Assembly (NCBI RefSeq): GCF_038070315.1
Contig: NZ_JBBPCC010000020.1
Location: 92,406 to 156,405, forward strand
Reading direction: 5' to 3'
DNA: 64,000 nucleotides
From: Paenibacillus_G filicis
Lineage (GTDB): Bacteria; Bacillota; Bacilli; Paenibacillales; NBRC-103111
The position numbers were made by a program, and so were the translations under genes. Positions 8,768-17,531 of this stretch are shown piece after piece. The stretch's first letter is position 1, and every line of letters begins with the position of its first letter. The notes under the pieces were generated by a model. The model was not told the DNA's origin and did not search any database. It saw only the letters and a list, made by a program, of their open reading frames with translations.

Positions 8768-10156
8768 GTGAATACATCGGAGCACATCCATTTTATCGGC
8801 ATCGGCGGGTATGGTATGAGCGCCATTGCCAAGGTGATGCTGGAAATGGGCTACCAAATTTCGGGATCTGATCTGGCGCAGGCCGAGCTGACCGAAAAGC
8901 TTGCCGCCAAGGGCGCACAGGTATATATCGGGCACGAGGCGCAGAACGTGAAGGGCGCGGACATTGTCGTTTACTCGACGGCACTGTCCAAGGATAACGT
9001 GGAGATGGTCGCAGCGGAAGAGCTGAACATTCCGATCCTGCACCGCTCCCAGATGCTGGCCCGCTTGATGAATGAAAGAAAAGGCATAGCTGTCGCCGGC
9101 GCTCACGGCAAGACGACAACGTCGTCCATGATCGCGCTGGTGCTGGAGGAATGCGGTCAGGACCCTACCTTTATTATCGGCGGGGAGATTTTGAACGTAG
9201 GCAGCAATGCGAAGGCCGGAAAAGGTGAATATGTGGTGGCCGAAGCGGATGAAAGCGACGGTTCTTTCCTGCAATACCAGCCACTGATCTCGCTGGTTAA
9301 TAATATTGAGGCCGACCATCTGGAGAACTATGACGGAAGCTTCGATAAGCTAAAGCAGGCTTACGCCCAGTTCCTCAGTCAGGTTAAGCCGGAGGGCAAG
9401 GCGGTCATCAGCAAGGACGACGTGTACCTGCGTGAGATGATGCCGGATATCCGCAGTGAGGTGATCACCTTCGGCATCGATTCCGATGCTGACTTTATCG
9501 CCCGCAACATCGAGCTGGGTGATCGTAAGGTATCGTTCGAGGTGGTCCGGTCCGGGCAAGTGCTGGGGACGATTCGATTATCGGTTCCCGGCAAGCATAA
9601 CGTATACAATGCCTTGGCGACCTTGATCACTTGCATGGAAGCGGGATTGACCTTTGAGCAGGTAGCCGGAGCGATCACCGAGTTCCGCGGAGCGAAACGC
9701 CGCTTCCAGGTGCTTGGTGAAGTCAACGATATTCTGGTCATCGATGACTACGCTCACCACCCTACCGAGATCGAGGCGACGATTCAGGCGGCGAAGGCTA
9801 CAGGCAAACGGATTGTAGCGGTATTCCAGCCACAGCGATATACACGCACCTACTTCCTGTTCGAGCAGTTCAGCCGGGCGTTCCCGGAGGCGGCTGAAGT
9901 CATTATCACGGACATTTATTCCCCTGCGGGGGAAAAGCAGATCGAAGGGATCTCGTCTGCCAAGCTGGTAGAGCTGATCCGCGAGAATAGCAATTCCAAT
10001 GTCAAGTATATTCCGACGAAGGAAGAAGTACAGACGTATCTGCTGGATGCGGTTCGCCCGGGCGACCTGGTCATCACGATGGGAGCCGGCGATATTTGGA
10101 AAACAGCTGTGGGCCTTGCCAAGACGCTGGAAGAGCGCGAGGCATCGAAGGGCTAA
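8768..10156 (+). CDS. murC: UDP-N-acetylmuramate--L-alanine ligase
   Basis: Cytoplasmic ATP-dependent ligase adding L-Ala to UDP-MurNAc in peptidoglycan precursor synthesis. GTG at 8768 gives 462 residues starting MNTSEHIHFIGIGGYGMS; the open frame extends further upstream into folC but this start places the Rossmann GIGGYGMSAIA at 11-21, as in other MurC proteins. The ATP P-loop GAHGKTTTS is at 111-119 and the C-terminal domain carries DDYAHHPTEIEATI. It follows folC after 7 bases and probably shares its transcript. Confidence 0.96.
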   Translation: MNTSEHIHFIGIGGYGMSAIAKVMLEMGYQISGSDLAQAELTEKLAAKGAQVYIGHEAQNVKGADIVVYSTALSKDNVEMVAAEELNIPILHRSQMLARLMNERKGIAVAGAHGKTTTSSMIALVLEECGQDPTFIIGGEILNVGSNAKAGKGEYVVAEADESDGSFLQYQPLISLVNNIEADHLENYDGSFDKLKQAYAQFLSQVKPEGKAVISKDDVYLREMMPDIRSEVITFGIDSDADFIARNIELGDRKVSFEVVRSGQVLGTIRLSVPGKHNVYNALATLITCMEAGLTFEQVAGAITEFRGAKRRFQVLGEVNDILVIDDYAHHPTEIEATIQAAKATGKRIVAVFQPQRYTRTYFLFEQFSRAFPEAAEVIITDIYSPAGEKQIEGISSAKLVELIRENSNSNVKYIPTKEEVQTYLLDAVRPGDLVITMGAGDIWKTAVGLAKTLEEREASKG

Positions 10157-10270
10157 GCTGCTCCCCACAGGTCTGTCGTTACGGTTTTGATCCAAACATG
10201 AACGTTAAGACGCCGGTGGCGGCTTCTAAGCATAGTTCCAGGCCGGGTCATCAGCGCCCGGATAGAAAGG

Positions 10271-10309
10271 GAGGGAGATTCGGCATGTGCCGGGTCTTCC
10301 TCTTTTTTT
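10271..10309 (+). terminator. Terminator after murC
   Basis: GGGAGATTCGGCA (10273-10285) pairs along its whole length, with wobble pairs, to TGCCGGGTCTTCC, followed by a T-rich run ending at 10309. Confidence 0.75.
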
Positions 10310-10376
10310 GGTTCTATTCCCGGGACAACTCTCATAGTCTAGTAGCAAGATCACTGAACAAGGGAGAGTTGAAGCT

Positions 10377-11798
10377 ATGAACAAAGCCAAGATGACGTTT
10401 CGTTTTTCACAAGACCGTAAGCCGGAGGAGCGGAGCAGGCATCGCGACTCCAAGGTCGTCCCCCTTCATGCGGAGGAGTACCGCGTCGTGGAGGAGCCTG
10501 TTCATCTGCCGGATCGTGCTGCTCAAGATCGGGGAGTCTGGACGGACGAACTCCGCAAGGAGACGAGTGAGCAGCCTTCGGCAGCTTCACCGGCAACGGA
10601 CGCCGGTCTTCATACTAGCGGCGTCAAGCCATTGAACGATTATACGACCGATTACGGAGGCTGGCAGAGCTCCTTTGATGAGGAAACGAGCCGAGTCGAG
10701 GAGATGATTCGCAGCTCTCGTGAGGCTGCCGTTCATCCTGAGAACGGATACACTAGGCGGGATCAGCCTGACTATGAGCTGGACGGCAGGCACGACCGGC
10801 ATGATCGGAAGGACAGCGGAGCGAGTCCGGGTTATGGACCCGCGATGAAGGGGCCAATCGAGCCAAGCCGGGACAGCCGGTACGGTGGGGGTCATGTGCG
10901 GATTACACGTTCCCCGGGCGGAGGCGGTTCCTTCCTGCGTATCGCAGCGTCTGTCGCCGGAGCGGTGGTAACCGGGGTAGCCTTCGGCTTCCTGGTGCTG
11001 TCGATGTTCTCGGCTCCGGAGGGAGACCAGGCTTCGCAGGTGAAGGGCGGCAAGCCCGAGCAGCAGAAGTCCGCTCAGGCTTCTGCAGGCGGGCAAGCGG
11101 GTGCTGCGAAGCCTGGGACTGGCACGAGCGGTGGAGGCTCCGTACCGGCGACGGCGGGAGCAGGCGTAGCCGTATCTCTCCCGGCACGCAGCTACACGAT
11201 CTTGCAGGGAGGCGTGTTCAGCACAGCTCAAAGCGCTGAGACGGAAGTTGGCAACTTCCGCAAGAAGGGCTTGTCCGCAGTGAGCGAAGCGGGTGATAAG
11301 TATACGGTATTTGTCGGAGTCGCTGCGAGCCGCGATGAATCGCTCGGATTGTCTCAGACGTACAAGGACAAGCAAATTGACGTTATGCTGAAGCCTTATG
11401 AGATTCCAGCTGTCTCGCACATCCGCTGGACGGGCAAGCAGCCTGAGCTGTTCGCAACGTACATGAATCAGGGCAGCAAGCTGGTTCAGCTGATCGCTGC
11501 GCAAACGTCTCTCCACGTTGTGGATAAGGAGCCTAAGCCCCTGGACGAGCAGGCGCTGCAGACCATCAAGACGACACATCAGTCATGGTCCCAGTCGGCA
11601 TCCGCGATCAGCGATGGATTGGGCGAGGCGGGCAGAACTGCACTTCCCAAGCTGAACAGCGCTCTCAATACAGCTGTGGTCACGCTGGAGGAATATAAGA
11701 AGAACCCGTCCACCTCGCTGATGTGGCAGGCCCAAACGGCGATCATGCAGTATCTGGTTGCGGAGAAGGATTTGTTGAAATCGATAGCAGTTTCCTAA
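10377..11798 (+). CDS. spoIIB: SpoIIB-like SPOR-domain sporulation protein
   Basis: 473 residues: a hydrophilic cytoplasmic N-terminus rich in charged residues (1-185), one transmembrane segment at about 187-212 (RIAASVAGAVVTGVAFGFLVL), a Gly/Ala/Gln linker, and a SPOR domain at about 272-345 (YTILQGGVFSTAQSAETEV...) that should bind denuded septal peptidoglycan. The layout and its position after folC match SpoIIB, which helps dissolve septal wall during engulfment in Bacillus subtilis. ATG at 10377 follows AAGGGAGAG. Sequence similarity of the N-terminus to SpoIIB is low, so the name rests on architecture and synteny. Confidence 0.7.
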   Translation: MNKAKMTFRFSQDRKPEERSRHRDSKVVPLHAEEYRVVEEPVHLPDRAAQDRGVWTDELRKETSEQPSAASPATDAGLHTSGVKPLNDYTTDYGGWQSSFDEETSRVEEMIRSSREAAVHPENGYTRRDQPDYELDGRHDRHDRKDSGASPGYGPAMKGPIEPSRDSRYGGGHVRITRSPGGGGSFLRIAASVAGAVVTGVAFGFLVLSMFSAPEGDQASQVKGGKPEQQKSAQASAGGQAGAAKPGTGTSGGGSVPATAGAGVAVSLPARSYTILQGGVFSTAQSAETEVGNFRKKGLSAVSEAGDKYTVFVGVAASRDESLGLSQTYKDKQIDVMLKPYEIPAVSHIRWTGKQPELFATYMNQGSKLVQLIAAQTSLHVVDKEPKPLDEQALQTIKTTHQSWSQSASAISDGLGEAGRTALPKLNSALNTAVVTLEEYKKNPSTSLMWQAQTAIMQYLVAEKDLLKSIAVS

Positions 11799-11878
11799 TG
11801 GACGAGGGATATCATGTTAAGAAAACCGCCAGGCAGATAAGTCAAACCATGGCTCTCAATCTTAAAGAATTCAGATAC

Positions 11879-12328
11879 TTATCTCATTGAGTAGTTGACC
11901 CAATCACCTTGAATGGCTCCCATTTTATCAAAAAACTGTTGAGCTCGTTTATTATCAGCAGCCGTTATCCAAGTCATGTGAGTAAATTGATGCTCCTTTG
12001 TGTACTTGTGGCATTCTAAAAACAGCTGTGATTCCACTTCTGTCTCCCGTAATTGTTCAATGACAAAGAGGTCGTTCATAACCGTGTATTTAGCTGCTTT
12101 CATGGTGCTGAATGTAAAGTATAATGTTGCAAAACCAACTATCTTCCCATCCTGTAAGGCCACAAACTGAACACCTTCTTGTTTTTCCAAGAGCGTTTGA
12201 ATCAACTGATGAAGTTTTTCAGTGGCAGGTCGGGGGTTCTTATAAAAACCAACGATGTATTCATACATGACCTCGGTCAAACCATTCAAATCATCAAGTT
12301 CAGCAAATCTTATGACAAGTGACATCAT
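11879..12328 (-). CDS. GNAT-family N-acetyltransferase
   Basis: 149 residues with the GNAT fold order: N-terminal IRFAELDDLNGLTEVM, central strand IVGFATLYFTF, a V-motif-like region (VMNDLFVIEQLRETEVESQLF, a weak acetyl-CoA loop lacking the usual QxxGxG/A) and C-terminal ADNKRAQQFFDKMGA. Substrate unknown. The start is ATG 12328 or 12325, both behind GGAGG. AT-richer than the flanking housekeeping genes, and on the opposite strand to spoIIB, which suggests later arrival. Confidence 0.8.
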   Translation of the reverse strand: MMSLVIRFAELDDLNGLTEVMYEYIVGFYKNPRPATEKLHQLIQTLLEKQEGVQFVALQDGKIVGFATLYFTFSTMKAAKYTVMNDLFVIEQLRETEVESQLFLECHKYTKEHQFTHMTWITAADNKRAQQFFDKMGAIQGDWVNYSMR

Positions 12329-12412
12329 GTAAACCTCCTATATATCATTACATTAATATACGTTATTATGAATAAATATGCAATCGTAAGGGCGTTAGAC
12401 TGGGGCAAACGT

Positions 12413-12436
12413 AAGGAGCAGCCGTAGCTGCTCCTT
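12413..12436. terminator. Bidirectional hairpin terminator between two minus-strand genes
   Basis: AAGGAGCAGC / GCTGCTCCTT is a perfect 10-bp stem with loop CGTA, downstream of the VOC gene on the minus strand. Confidence 0.6.
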
Positions 12437-12479
12437 TGACTTGTCCATGAAAATTCTTGCATACCTATTCAACTGTCCG

Positions 12480-12884
12480 TCAACGTCTGCCGCTGAACCG
12501 TTTGATCGCTTCCTCGGTCACCGGCGCGAAGAGGTTAACCAGATTGCCGTCGGGATCGCGAAACAGCACAGCACGGTTCCCCCACGGCATCGTGGTTGGT
12601 TCCTTTACCCACTCATCGATAAACGGTTTCAAGCGCTCGTATTCGGCATCGACATCGTCGACCCGGAACTCGATGATGACCGTGTGATTGGCGGCCGCCA
12701 CTGCGGAACCGGCGCCGAACAGTTGCACCGTCTGGGAGTGGCCGATCGCCAGGGTGCACGAAGGCACAACGAGTTCGGCAAAGACAGGCGCGGGGCGTTC
12801 CGCCGAAACACCCATGACTTTCTCATAGAACTCGACGAGACGATCCACGTCGTCGGTAATGATGCGTACAGAAGCAAAATTCAC
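12480..12884 (-). CDS. VOC-superfamily (glyoxalase/bleomycin-resistance fold) protein
   Basis: 134 residues with the paired beta-alpha-beta-beta-beta modules of VOC proteins: FASVRIITDDVDRLVEFYEKVMG at the N-terminus and the typical C-terminal end RAVLFRDPDGNLVNLF. Likely metal site residues are spread over the two modules (for example the terminal Glu position is replaced by Asn-Leu-Phe, so metal binding is uncertain). GTG at 12884 follows GGAAGGGTGG. No close functional assignment is possible; such proteins act as dioxygenases, lyases or drug-binding proteins. Confidence 0.85.
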   Translation of the reverse strand: MNFASVRIITDDVDRLVEFYEKVMGVSAERPAPVFAELVVPSCTLAIGHSQTVQLFGAGSAVAAANHTVIIEFRVDDVDAEYERLKPFIDEWVKEPTTMPWGNRAVLFRDPDGNLVNLFAPVTEEAIKRFSGRR

Positions 12885-13307
12885 GAGATACCACCCTTCC
12901 TATAATAAATGATACAAGACCGTATCCTATCATTTTGGGCCAGAATACTTCGCATTTATCTTTCACTCCTTTATGTTTACTTACTCCGATTATATAAAAA
13001 CGCTACTGACAACAGTATGTCAGTAGCGTTTTAACATTATTATGGCCTACTCCCGAATTGGATTTCGGAATGCGTCAGTACACGATATGGATGTTGCCGC
13101 GTTCCCCGATCTCATCCTTGGTGCAGCTGTTCAGCAAGTCCTTGCCGGTCGAATGCCCTTGCGGTTTTGGTAGCTGCCTTCGTTACATGATCACAAAATA
13201 AGATATTTGATACATATGTCTGGTTTGTTGTTCAACTAACGGATTGAGTAATTCCATAATGTGGTACAATTACACCAATCATATTCATTCTTTCGAAGGG
13301 GCTTATT
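12885..13307. other. Gap with terminator and a possible gene remnant
   Basis: No intact gene in this 423-base stretch. AAAACGCTACTGAC / GTCAGTAGCGTTTT (12997-13032) is a perfect 14-bp hairpin with an 8-base loop, which would terminate in either direction. Between 13070 and 13180 the minus strand has a coding-like remnant (see separate entry). Confidence 0.6.
13069..13176 (-). pseudogene. Possible C-terminal remnant of a lost gene
   Basis: The minus strand reads RRQLPKPQGHSTGKDLLNS followed by CTKDEIGERGNIHIVY and a stop, 35 codons between stops with no start codon or ribosome binding site. Its composition is protein-like and GC-richer than the neighbouring intergenic DNA, so it may be the tail of a deleted gene. 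Family not recognised; could be chance. Confidence 0.25.
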
Positions 13308-13790
13308 ATGAACGTTGTGAGTGCTACAAAAGATGATTTGAACGGATGGTTAGAGTTGGCTGCTGAAGTTGAATACTTATTTGGTCCAATGGTAAGCGAT
13401 CCAACATTTATTCGGGCCATAGAGAAAAATATGAACTACAGCAGTGCATTCTGCATTAGGGAAAACGACGGTGCTCCAGGAGCTTGTTTACTCGGTGGAA
13501 TATTATTCTCGTCAGTAGGTGCACCAAGCTACAAGATAGGATGGTTAGTTGTTTCCTCTCGAGCTAGAAATAAAGGCATAGCATCTGAACTACTGAAACA
13601 TGTACTGAAATGTGTTAATGTCCCAGCAGAAATATCGGTTATTACTTTTGGTGATGATATCCCAGATGGGCAGCCTGCAAGACGGCTGTATCAAAAGTTT
13701 GGATTCGAACCTCAAGACGAACCGATTCCGAATGGTCCTGAAGGCGGTAGTCGTCAAAAATTCAAGCTGGTAATAACACAATGGGCTTAA
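13308..13790 (+). CDS. GNAT-family N-acetyltransferase
   Basis: 160 residues. The acetyl-CoA binding region is IGWLVVSSRARNKGIASELL (motif A, R/Q-x-x-G-x-A form RNKGIA at about 90-95), followed by ARRLYQKFGFEPQDE, the typical C-terminal GNAT helix and strand. Substrate unknown. ATG at 13308 follows GAAGGGG. Low GC compared with the surrounding sporulation and wall genes; together with the 11879 and 12480 genes it forms a patch separating spoIIB from the amidase gene. Confidence 0.85.
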   Translation: MNVVSATKDDLNGWLELAAEVEYLFGPMVSDPTFIRAIEKNMNYSSAFCIRENDGAPGACLLGGILFSSVGAPSYKIGWLVVSSRARNKGIASELLKHVLKCVNVPAEISVITFGDDIPDGQPARRLYQKFGFEPQDEPIPNGPEGGSRQKFKLVITQWA

Positions 13791-13868
13791 GCTAAAACCA
13801 GCACGTTAGCTTAATAAAACAGCGGCAGTCTAGGACTTATGATCTCGTCCAAGGCTACCGCTGCTTTT
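13787..13868 (+). terminator. Two successive hairpins after the GNAT gene
   Basis: TTAAGCTAA / TTAGCTTAA form a 9-bp stem at about 13787-13814; a second hairpin AGCGG...GGAC / GTCC...CCGCT runs into CTTTTATT at 13821-13868. The second also lies downstream of the convergent amidase gene and could serve both. Confidence 0.55.
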
Positions 13869-13958
13869 ATTGTTGAAGCTAGTTTAATCTTACGGATTAA
13901 TACTTATTTTCTTTTCGCATATGACGGTACTTTGACATTGATTCGCGGCAGACAGGTG

Positions 13959-15377
13959 TTACTTACCCTTGCGGCTGATGTAACGGTCAAGCAGGGTTGC
14001 AGCCTCCGCGCGGGTCATGGACCGATCCGGAGCAAAGCCCGTCGCGGTGGCACCGTCGATGAGCCCGCTGCTTTTCAAGGCGGCGACAGCCTGAGCGGCC
14101 CAATGGTCGGCTGGCAGATCGAGGAACGGACTAGCGGTAATAGTCGACGCAGGAGTCTTCGCCAGCCGCTGGAATAGCGCTGCGACCTCGGCACGGCTGA
14201 CCGTCTGATTGGGGCGAAGCGTGCCGTCGGGATATCCCTCCAGCAGCCCTGCCTTCACCGCCAGATCTAGCTGATCGTATGCCCAATGCTTGGGGGTGAC
14301 ATCTTTAAAGGCAGAAGCACTTAGCAGGGAGCCGCCTGGCTGGCCGGAGCCGGCTTTGCCTGTTGCATCCGCGGCACCTCGAACAGAGGAGGTCCTGTCG
14401 GGAGTCGTTCCTGGTTTGGCTGCATCCACTGTCGTGCCTGGAGCACCTGGGGTCTTGCCTGTACCCGCGCCGTTGTCACTGGTCTTGGCCGGCGTGCAAT
14501 CTCCGTACACCGCGCCGGACACGGAGCTCTTGCTGTCTGTGCAGGCTTGTCCCGGATGCTTCAGATCGAACACCCGGCTGAGCAGGGTGATCCATTCTGC
14601 TCTTGTTAGCGCTCGCGCAGGCTCGAAGCGGCCGCCGGCGGCACCGTCGACGATCCCGCTCTCCTTGAGCCGCAGGATCGCTTCACGGGCCCAGTGATTC
14701 TTAATATCGGGAAATGGCGAGAGCGAAGCGGACATATAAGCTTCGATGCCATCGGCAATGCCCACAGCCATCTTACTACGCGCCTCATCCGTGGCCAGCA
14801 GCGCCGCATCCTGGGCATTCGATAAGAAGGCCGTTTCGACCAGAATGCTCGGGATGTCTCCCATTCTTACGACATAGACGGCACTGGGCACCAGGCCGCG
14901 GTTCTCGCCGCCCGCCTTGTTCAGGAAGCCGTCCAGTACCTTTTGCGCCAGGTCGCGGCTTTGGGGTGTCAGCGCCTTCATCGCTTCGCTGGCCGGATAG
15001 CTGTCCTGTGGATGCGCATCGTCATAATAAAGCACCATCGCCCCCCTTGTTGCCGGGTTGCTATAGGAATTCGCGTGAATGGATACGAAAAAGTCCGCTT
15101 TTTGTGCCTGCGTGTAAGCCACACGCTCGCTGAGTGAGAGATACGTGTCGGAATCCCGGGACATCCGCACATCATAGCCGCGCTGAACGAGCAGGTCGCG
15201 CAGCTTGCGTGAAATCTCCAGATTGACGGTTTTCTCCTGCAAGCCATTCACGCCGATCGCACCGGGATCGGTGCCGCCGTGACCAGCATCGACGACGACG
15301 GTCGTTGCTAGGACTTGTCCAGGGGAGGCCCACAAGCAAAATGCAGCGAGCGCAGCCCCAAGCCATTTTGTTTTCAA
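13959..15377 (-). CDS. N-acetylmuramoyl-L-alanine amidase with three SLH domains
   Basis: Secreted wall hydrolase cleaving the MurNAc-L-Ala bond. After a signal peptide (KTKWLGAALAAFCLWASPGQVLA) comes an Amidase_3 domain with the zinc ligands in VVDAGHGGTDPG and SIHANS and the catalytic Glu in ILVETAFLSN. Then one SLH domain (FPDIKNHWAREAILRLKESG), a Gly/Thr/Pro-rich linker, and two more SLH domains (FKDVTPKHWAYDQL and FLDLPADHWAAQAV), which would bind secondary wall polymer. The linker carries two cysteines 16 residues apart, unusual in an exported Bacillales protein. TTG at 15377 lies 8 bases after AAAAGGAG and is preferred over GTG at 15386, which abuts that site. Confidence 0.93.
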   Translation of the reverse strand: MKTKWLGAALAAFCLWASPGQVLATTVVVDAGHGGTDPGAIGVNGLQEKTVNLEISRKLRDLLVQRGYDVRMSRDSDTYLSLSERVAYTQAQKADFFVSIHANSYSNPATRGAMVLYYDDAHPQDSYPASEAMKALTPQSRDLAQKVLDGFLNKAGGENRGLVPSAVYVVRMGDIPSILVETAFLSNAQDAALLATDEARSKMAVGIADGIEAYMSASLSPFPDIKNHWAREAILRLKESGIVDGAAGGRFEPARALTRAEWITLLSRVFDLKHPGQACTDSKSSVSGAVYGDCTPAKTSDNGAGTGKTPGAPGTTVDAAKPGTTPDRTSSVRGAADATGKAGSGQPGGSLLSASAFKDVTPKHWAYDQLDLAVKAGLLEGYPDGTLRPNQTVSRAEVAALFQRLAKTPASTITASPFLDLPADHWAAQAVAALKSSGLIDGATATGFAPDRSMTRAEAATLLDRYISRKGK

Positions 15378-15438
15378 TCCTTCCACTCCTTTTCATGTTT
15401 CCTACCCATAAAAAAACCGCTGCAAGTAACGAATATGA

Positions 15439-15444
15439 TATAAT
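15439..15444 (+). promoter_or_regulatory. Extended -10 promoter for the DUF4321-maf genes
   Basis: TGATATAAT, an extended -10 element (TG-N-TATAAT), lies 70 bases before the DUF4321 gene; no clear -35 is visible. Confidence 0.45.
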
Positions 15445-15513
15445 GACAAGGGTTCGGACAGCTTGCCCAGCTGCCCCCTGAATCTTATGCTGTGGAAAGA
15501 GGTTATCCCTACC

Positions 15514-15756
15514 GTGAAAAAAAATACGCTCACGCTCATCCTCTTGCTCATGATCGGACTCGTGGCAGGAACCCTTGTCGGGCAGCTGTTGTCCTCGTAT
15601 GCGGCCCTTTCGTTTTTGACCAAATCGGTCGAATTGTCCTGGCAGCCGAAGGCCGATCTGCTCGTGATCCGTTACGATCTTGACCTTCATATCCGGCTTA
15701 ACTTGATCAGTATTATGGGCCTTGCTGCAGGGTTCTGGGTCTTCCGTAGGCTATAA
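15514..15756 (+). CDS. DUF4321 small membrane protein
   Basis: 80 residues with two hydrophobic segments: KKNTLTLILLLMIGLVAGTLVGQLL near the N-terminus and LNLISIMGLAAGFWVF near the C-terminus, and the middle ALSFLTKSVELSWQPKADL typical of DUF4321 proteins, which are usually found just upstream of maf. GTG at 15514 is chosen because family members start with MKKN; an in-frame ATG further upstream would add residues that do not fit. Function unknown. Confidence 0.8.
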   Translation: MKKNTLTLILLLMIGLVAGTLVGQLLSSYAALSFLTKSVELSWQPKADLLVIRYDLDLHIRLNLISIMGLAAGFWVFRRL

Positions 15757-15829
15757 TTAGCCCGATTTTGGGACAGACTTATACTCATTCTACATGATTC
15801 TACAATATTTCGAAACGAGGTCTCGTTTT

Positions 15830-16411
15830 ATGTCGATAGTTCCTGTTATTCTAGCTTCGTCTTCGCCCCGCAGAAAAGAACTGCTGCAGGGGTTGAAGCT
15901 GAACTTCCAAACGCATCCGAGCGACGAGGATGAGACCGTAGCTCCCGGTACCGCGCCGGAAGAGTTCGTGGAGATCCTGTCACTCCGTAAAGCCAGCTCG
16001 GTCGCTGCCCGTTACGACCAGGGTCTGGTGATCGGTTCGGATACCGTCGTCGTCTGCGACGGCGAAATTTTGGGTAAGCCGCAGGATGAGCAGGACGCTT
16101 ACCGCATGCTGGATATGCTGCAGGGCCGGGCCCACTGGGTGTACACGGGTGTGGCTATTGTGGAGGCCGGAGGAAACAAGCAACAGGTAGCGCATCAGAA
16201 AACCGAGGTGTTCATGAAGCCGCTAGATGAAAGCCGGATTCGCAGCTATATCCGCTCGGGCGAGCCTATGGACAAGGCCGGGAGCTACGGAATCCAGGGA
16301 TTGGGGGCCACCCTCGTGGAGAAGATTCATGGGGATTTCTTTACGGTGGTCGGACTGCCTGTTTCATTGCTGTCCGATATGCTGGAGGAATTTGGCGTTC
16401 ATGTTCTCTAG
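15830..16411 (+). CDS. maf: Maf-family nucleotide pyrophosphatase
   Basis: House-cleaning nucleoside triphosphate pyrophosphatase (non-canonical nucleotides such as dTTP/UTP or modified forms); in Bacillus subtilis Maf overproduction blocks septation. 193 residues with ILASSSPRRKELL at the N-terminus (SSSPRR), the catalytic-region GSDTVVVCDGEILGKP and the C-terminal block AGSYGIQGLG. ATG at 15830 follows ACGAGG at 9 bases; a longer frame from 15794 adds residues not present in the family. Gene order DUF4321-maf-radC-mreB is conserved. Confidence 0.95.
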   Translation: MSIVPVILASSSPRRKELLQGLKLNFQTHPSDEDETVAPGTAPEEFVEILSLRKASSVAARYDQGLVIGSDTVVVCDGEILGKPQDEQDAYRMLDMLQGRAHWVYTGVAIVEAGGNKQQVAHQKTEVFMKPLDESRIRSYIRSGEPMDKAGSYGIQGLGATLVEKIHGDFFTVVGLPVSLLSDMLEEFGVHVL

Positions 16412-16787
16412 CGTCCAGCCTGACGGATGTCATATGATCGGATATACAAGCCGCTTCGTGGTAATAGCCCGAATCGGCTTGTTTGGTTGCGTGGGAAGGC
16501 GACAGAGGCATTGCTGAAAAACATCATGCTTTTTTCCGAAAATAGACTAAATTTCACTATCCCCAACGAATATTTTAAAGTCGAGGAGCCCACCGATAAG
16601 AATCCCCTGAATAACCGGGATAAGTCTGGTTAATCTTTACATAGAGAACTGCCAAAACCCCAACCGGAGTACGAGAACCAGCACGGGAGAAGAGCTCCCG
16701 TCGAGCCCGCTTACCGATTATTTGTTTGCTGTTTTTTAACCCGATGAAATGGTATAATGAAAGCTCGAATGGAAAAGGGGGGAATAC
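16412..16787. other. Intergenic region maf-radC
   Basis: No gene seen. ACAAGCCG / CGGCTTGT (16447-16482) is an 8-bp hairpin after maf that may end its transcript. ACGGGAG / CTCCCGT (16683-16701) is a second hairpin, with no T run. The radC promoter lies at the right end. Confidence 0.5.
16750..16758 (+). promoter_or_regulatory. Extended -10 promoter of radC-mreB region
   Basis: TGGTATAAT at 16750-16758 is an extended -10 element; the expected -35 position holds only TGTTTT. Confidence 0.55.
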
Positions 16788-17477
16788 ATGGAATCGCTCA
16801 ATTTTACATTGCGCGATGTCCCGAATGAAGACCGACCTAGAGAACGAATGTTGCAGCATGGGGCTGAAGCTTTGAGCAACGCGGAGTTGCTCGCCATTCT
16901 ATTGCGCACCGGCACGATTGCCGAATCGGCTGTCCGACTGGCCGAGCGCCTGCTGAGAGAAAGCGGAGGCTTGCGTAAGCTGGCCGACGTCAGTATCGAG
17001 CAGTTGACCGAGATTAAAGGAATCGGCGCCGCGAAGGCGCTGCAGATTAAAGCAGGCATCGAACTCGGACGAAGAATGGCCCGATCGGCGATGAATGAGA
17101 CCGTGACGATCCGCTCTCCGCAGGATGCAGCCGCACTGCTGATGGAAGATATGCGTTATTTGCAGAAGGAGCATTTCGTGTGCTTGTTTCTGAATACAAA
17201 AAATCATGTGATCGGACAAGAGACGCTGTCGATGGGAAGCCTGAATGCTTCCATTGTTCATCCGAGGGAAGTATTCCGAGCGGCGATTAAACGCAGCAGC
17301 GCATCCATCGTATGCGCGCATAACCACCCGAGCGGCGATCCGACTCCGAGTCCAGAAGATATACAATTAACCCAGAGGCTGGTGGAGGCCGGCGAGATCG
17401 TAGGGATCGAAATTTTGGATCACCTGGTGATCGGCGACCGTCGTTTTGTGAGTTTGAAGGAACTCGGATTGATGTAA
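16788..17477 (+). CDS. radC: RadC-family (JAB/MPN) protein
   Basis: 229 residues: N-terminal helix-hairpin-helix region (LSNAELLAILLRTGT ... EIKGIGAAKALQIKAGIELG) and a C-terminal JAB/MPN metalloprotease-like domain with HNHPSGDPTPSPED. The family is widespread; despite its name a direct DNA repair role is not established. ATG at 16788 follows AAAGGGGGG. Upstream of mreB as in Bacillus subtilis. Confidence 0.95.
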   Translation: MESLNFTLRDVPNEDRPRERMLQHGAEALSNAELLAILLRTGTIAESAVRLAERLLRESGGLRKLADVSIEQLTEIKGIGAAKALQIKAGIELGRRMARSAMNETVTIRSPQDAAALLMEDMRYLQKEHFVCLFLNTKNHVIGQETLSMGSLNASIVHPREVFRAAIKRSSASIVCAHNHPSGDPTPSPEDIQLTQRLVEAGEIVGIEILDHLVIGDRRFVSLKELGLM

Positions 17478-17531
17478 TATAATAGGCAGACGCGTGCAAC
17501 ACGCCTTCAAATAGAGAAGGGAGAAACATTG

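Noticed and set aside
12996..13033. Perfect 14-bp inverted repeat as an insertion-sequence end
   Set aside because: No second copy, target duplication or transposase nearby; a bidirectional terminator explains it.
16640..16710. Possible riboswitch before radC
   Set aside because: Only one short hairpin and no conserved core that I recognise; no metabolic logic for radC.
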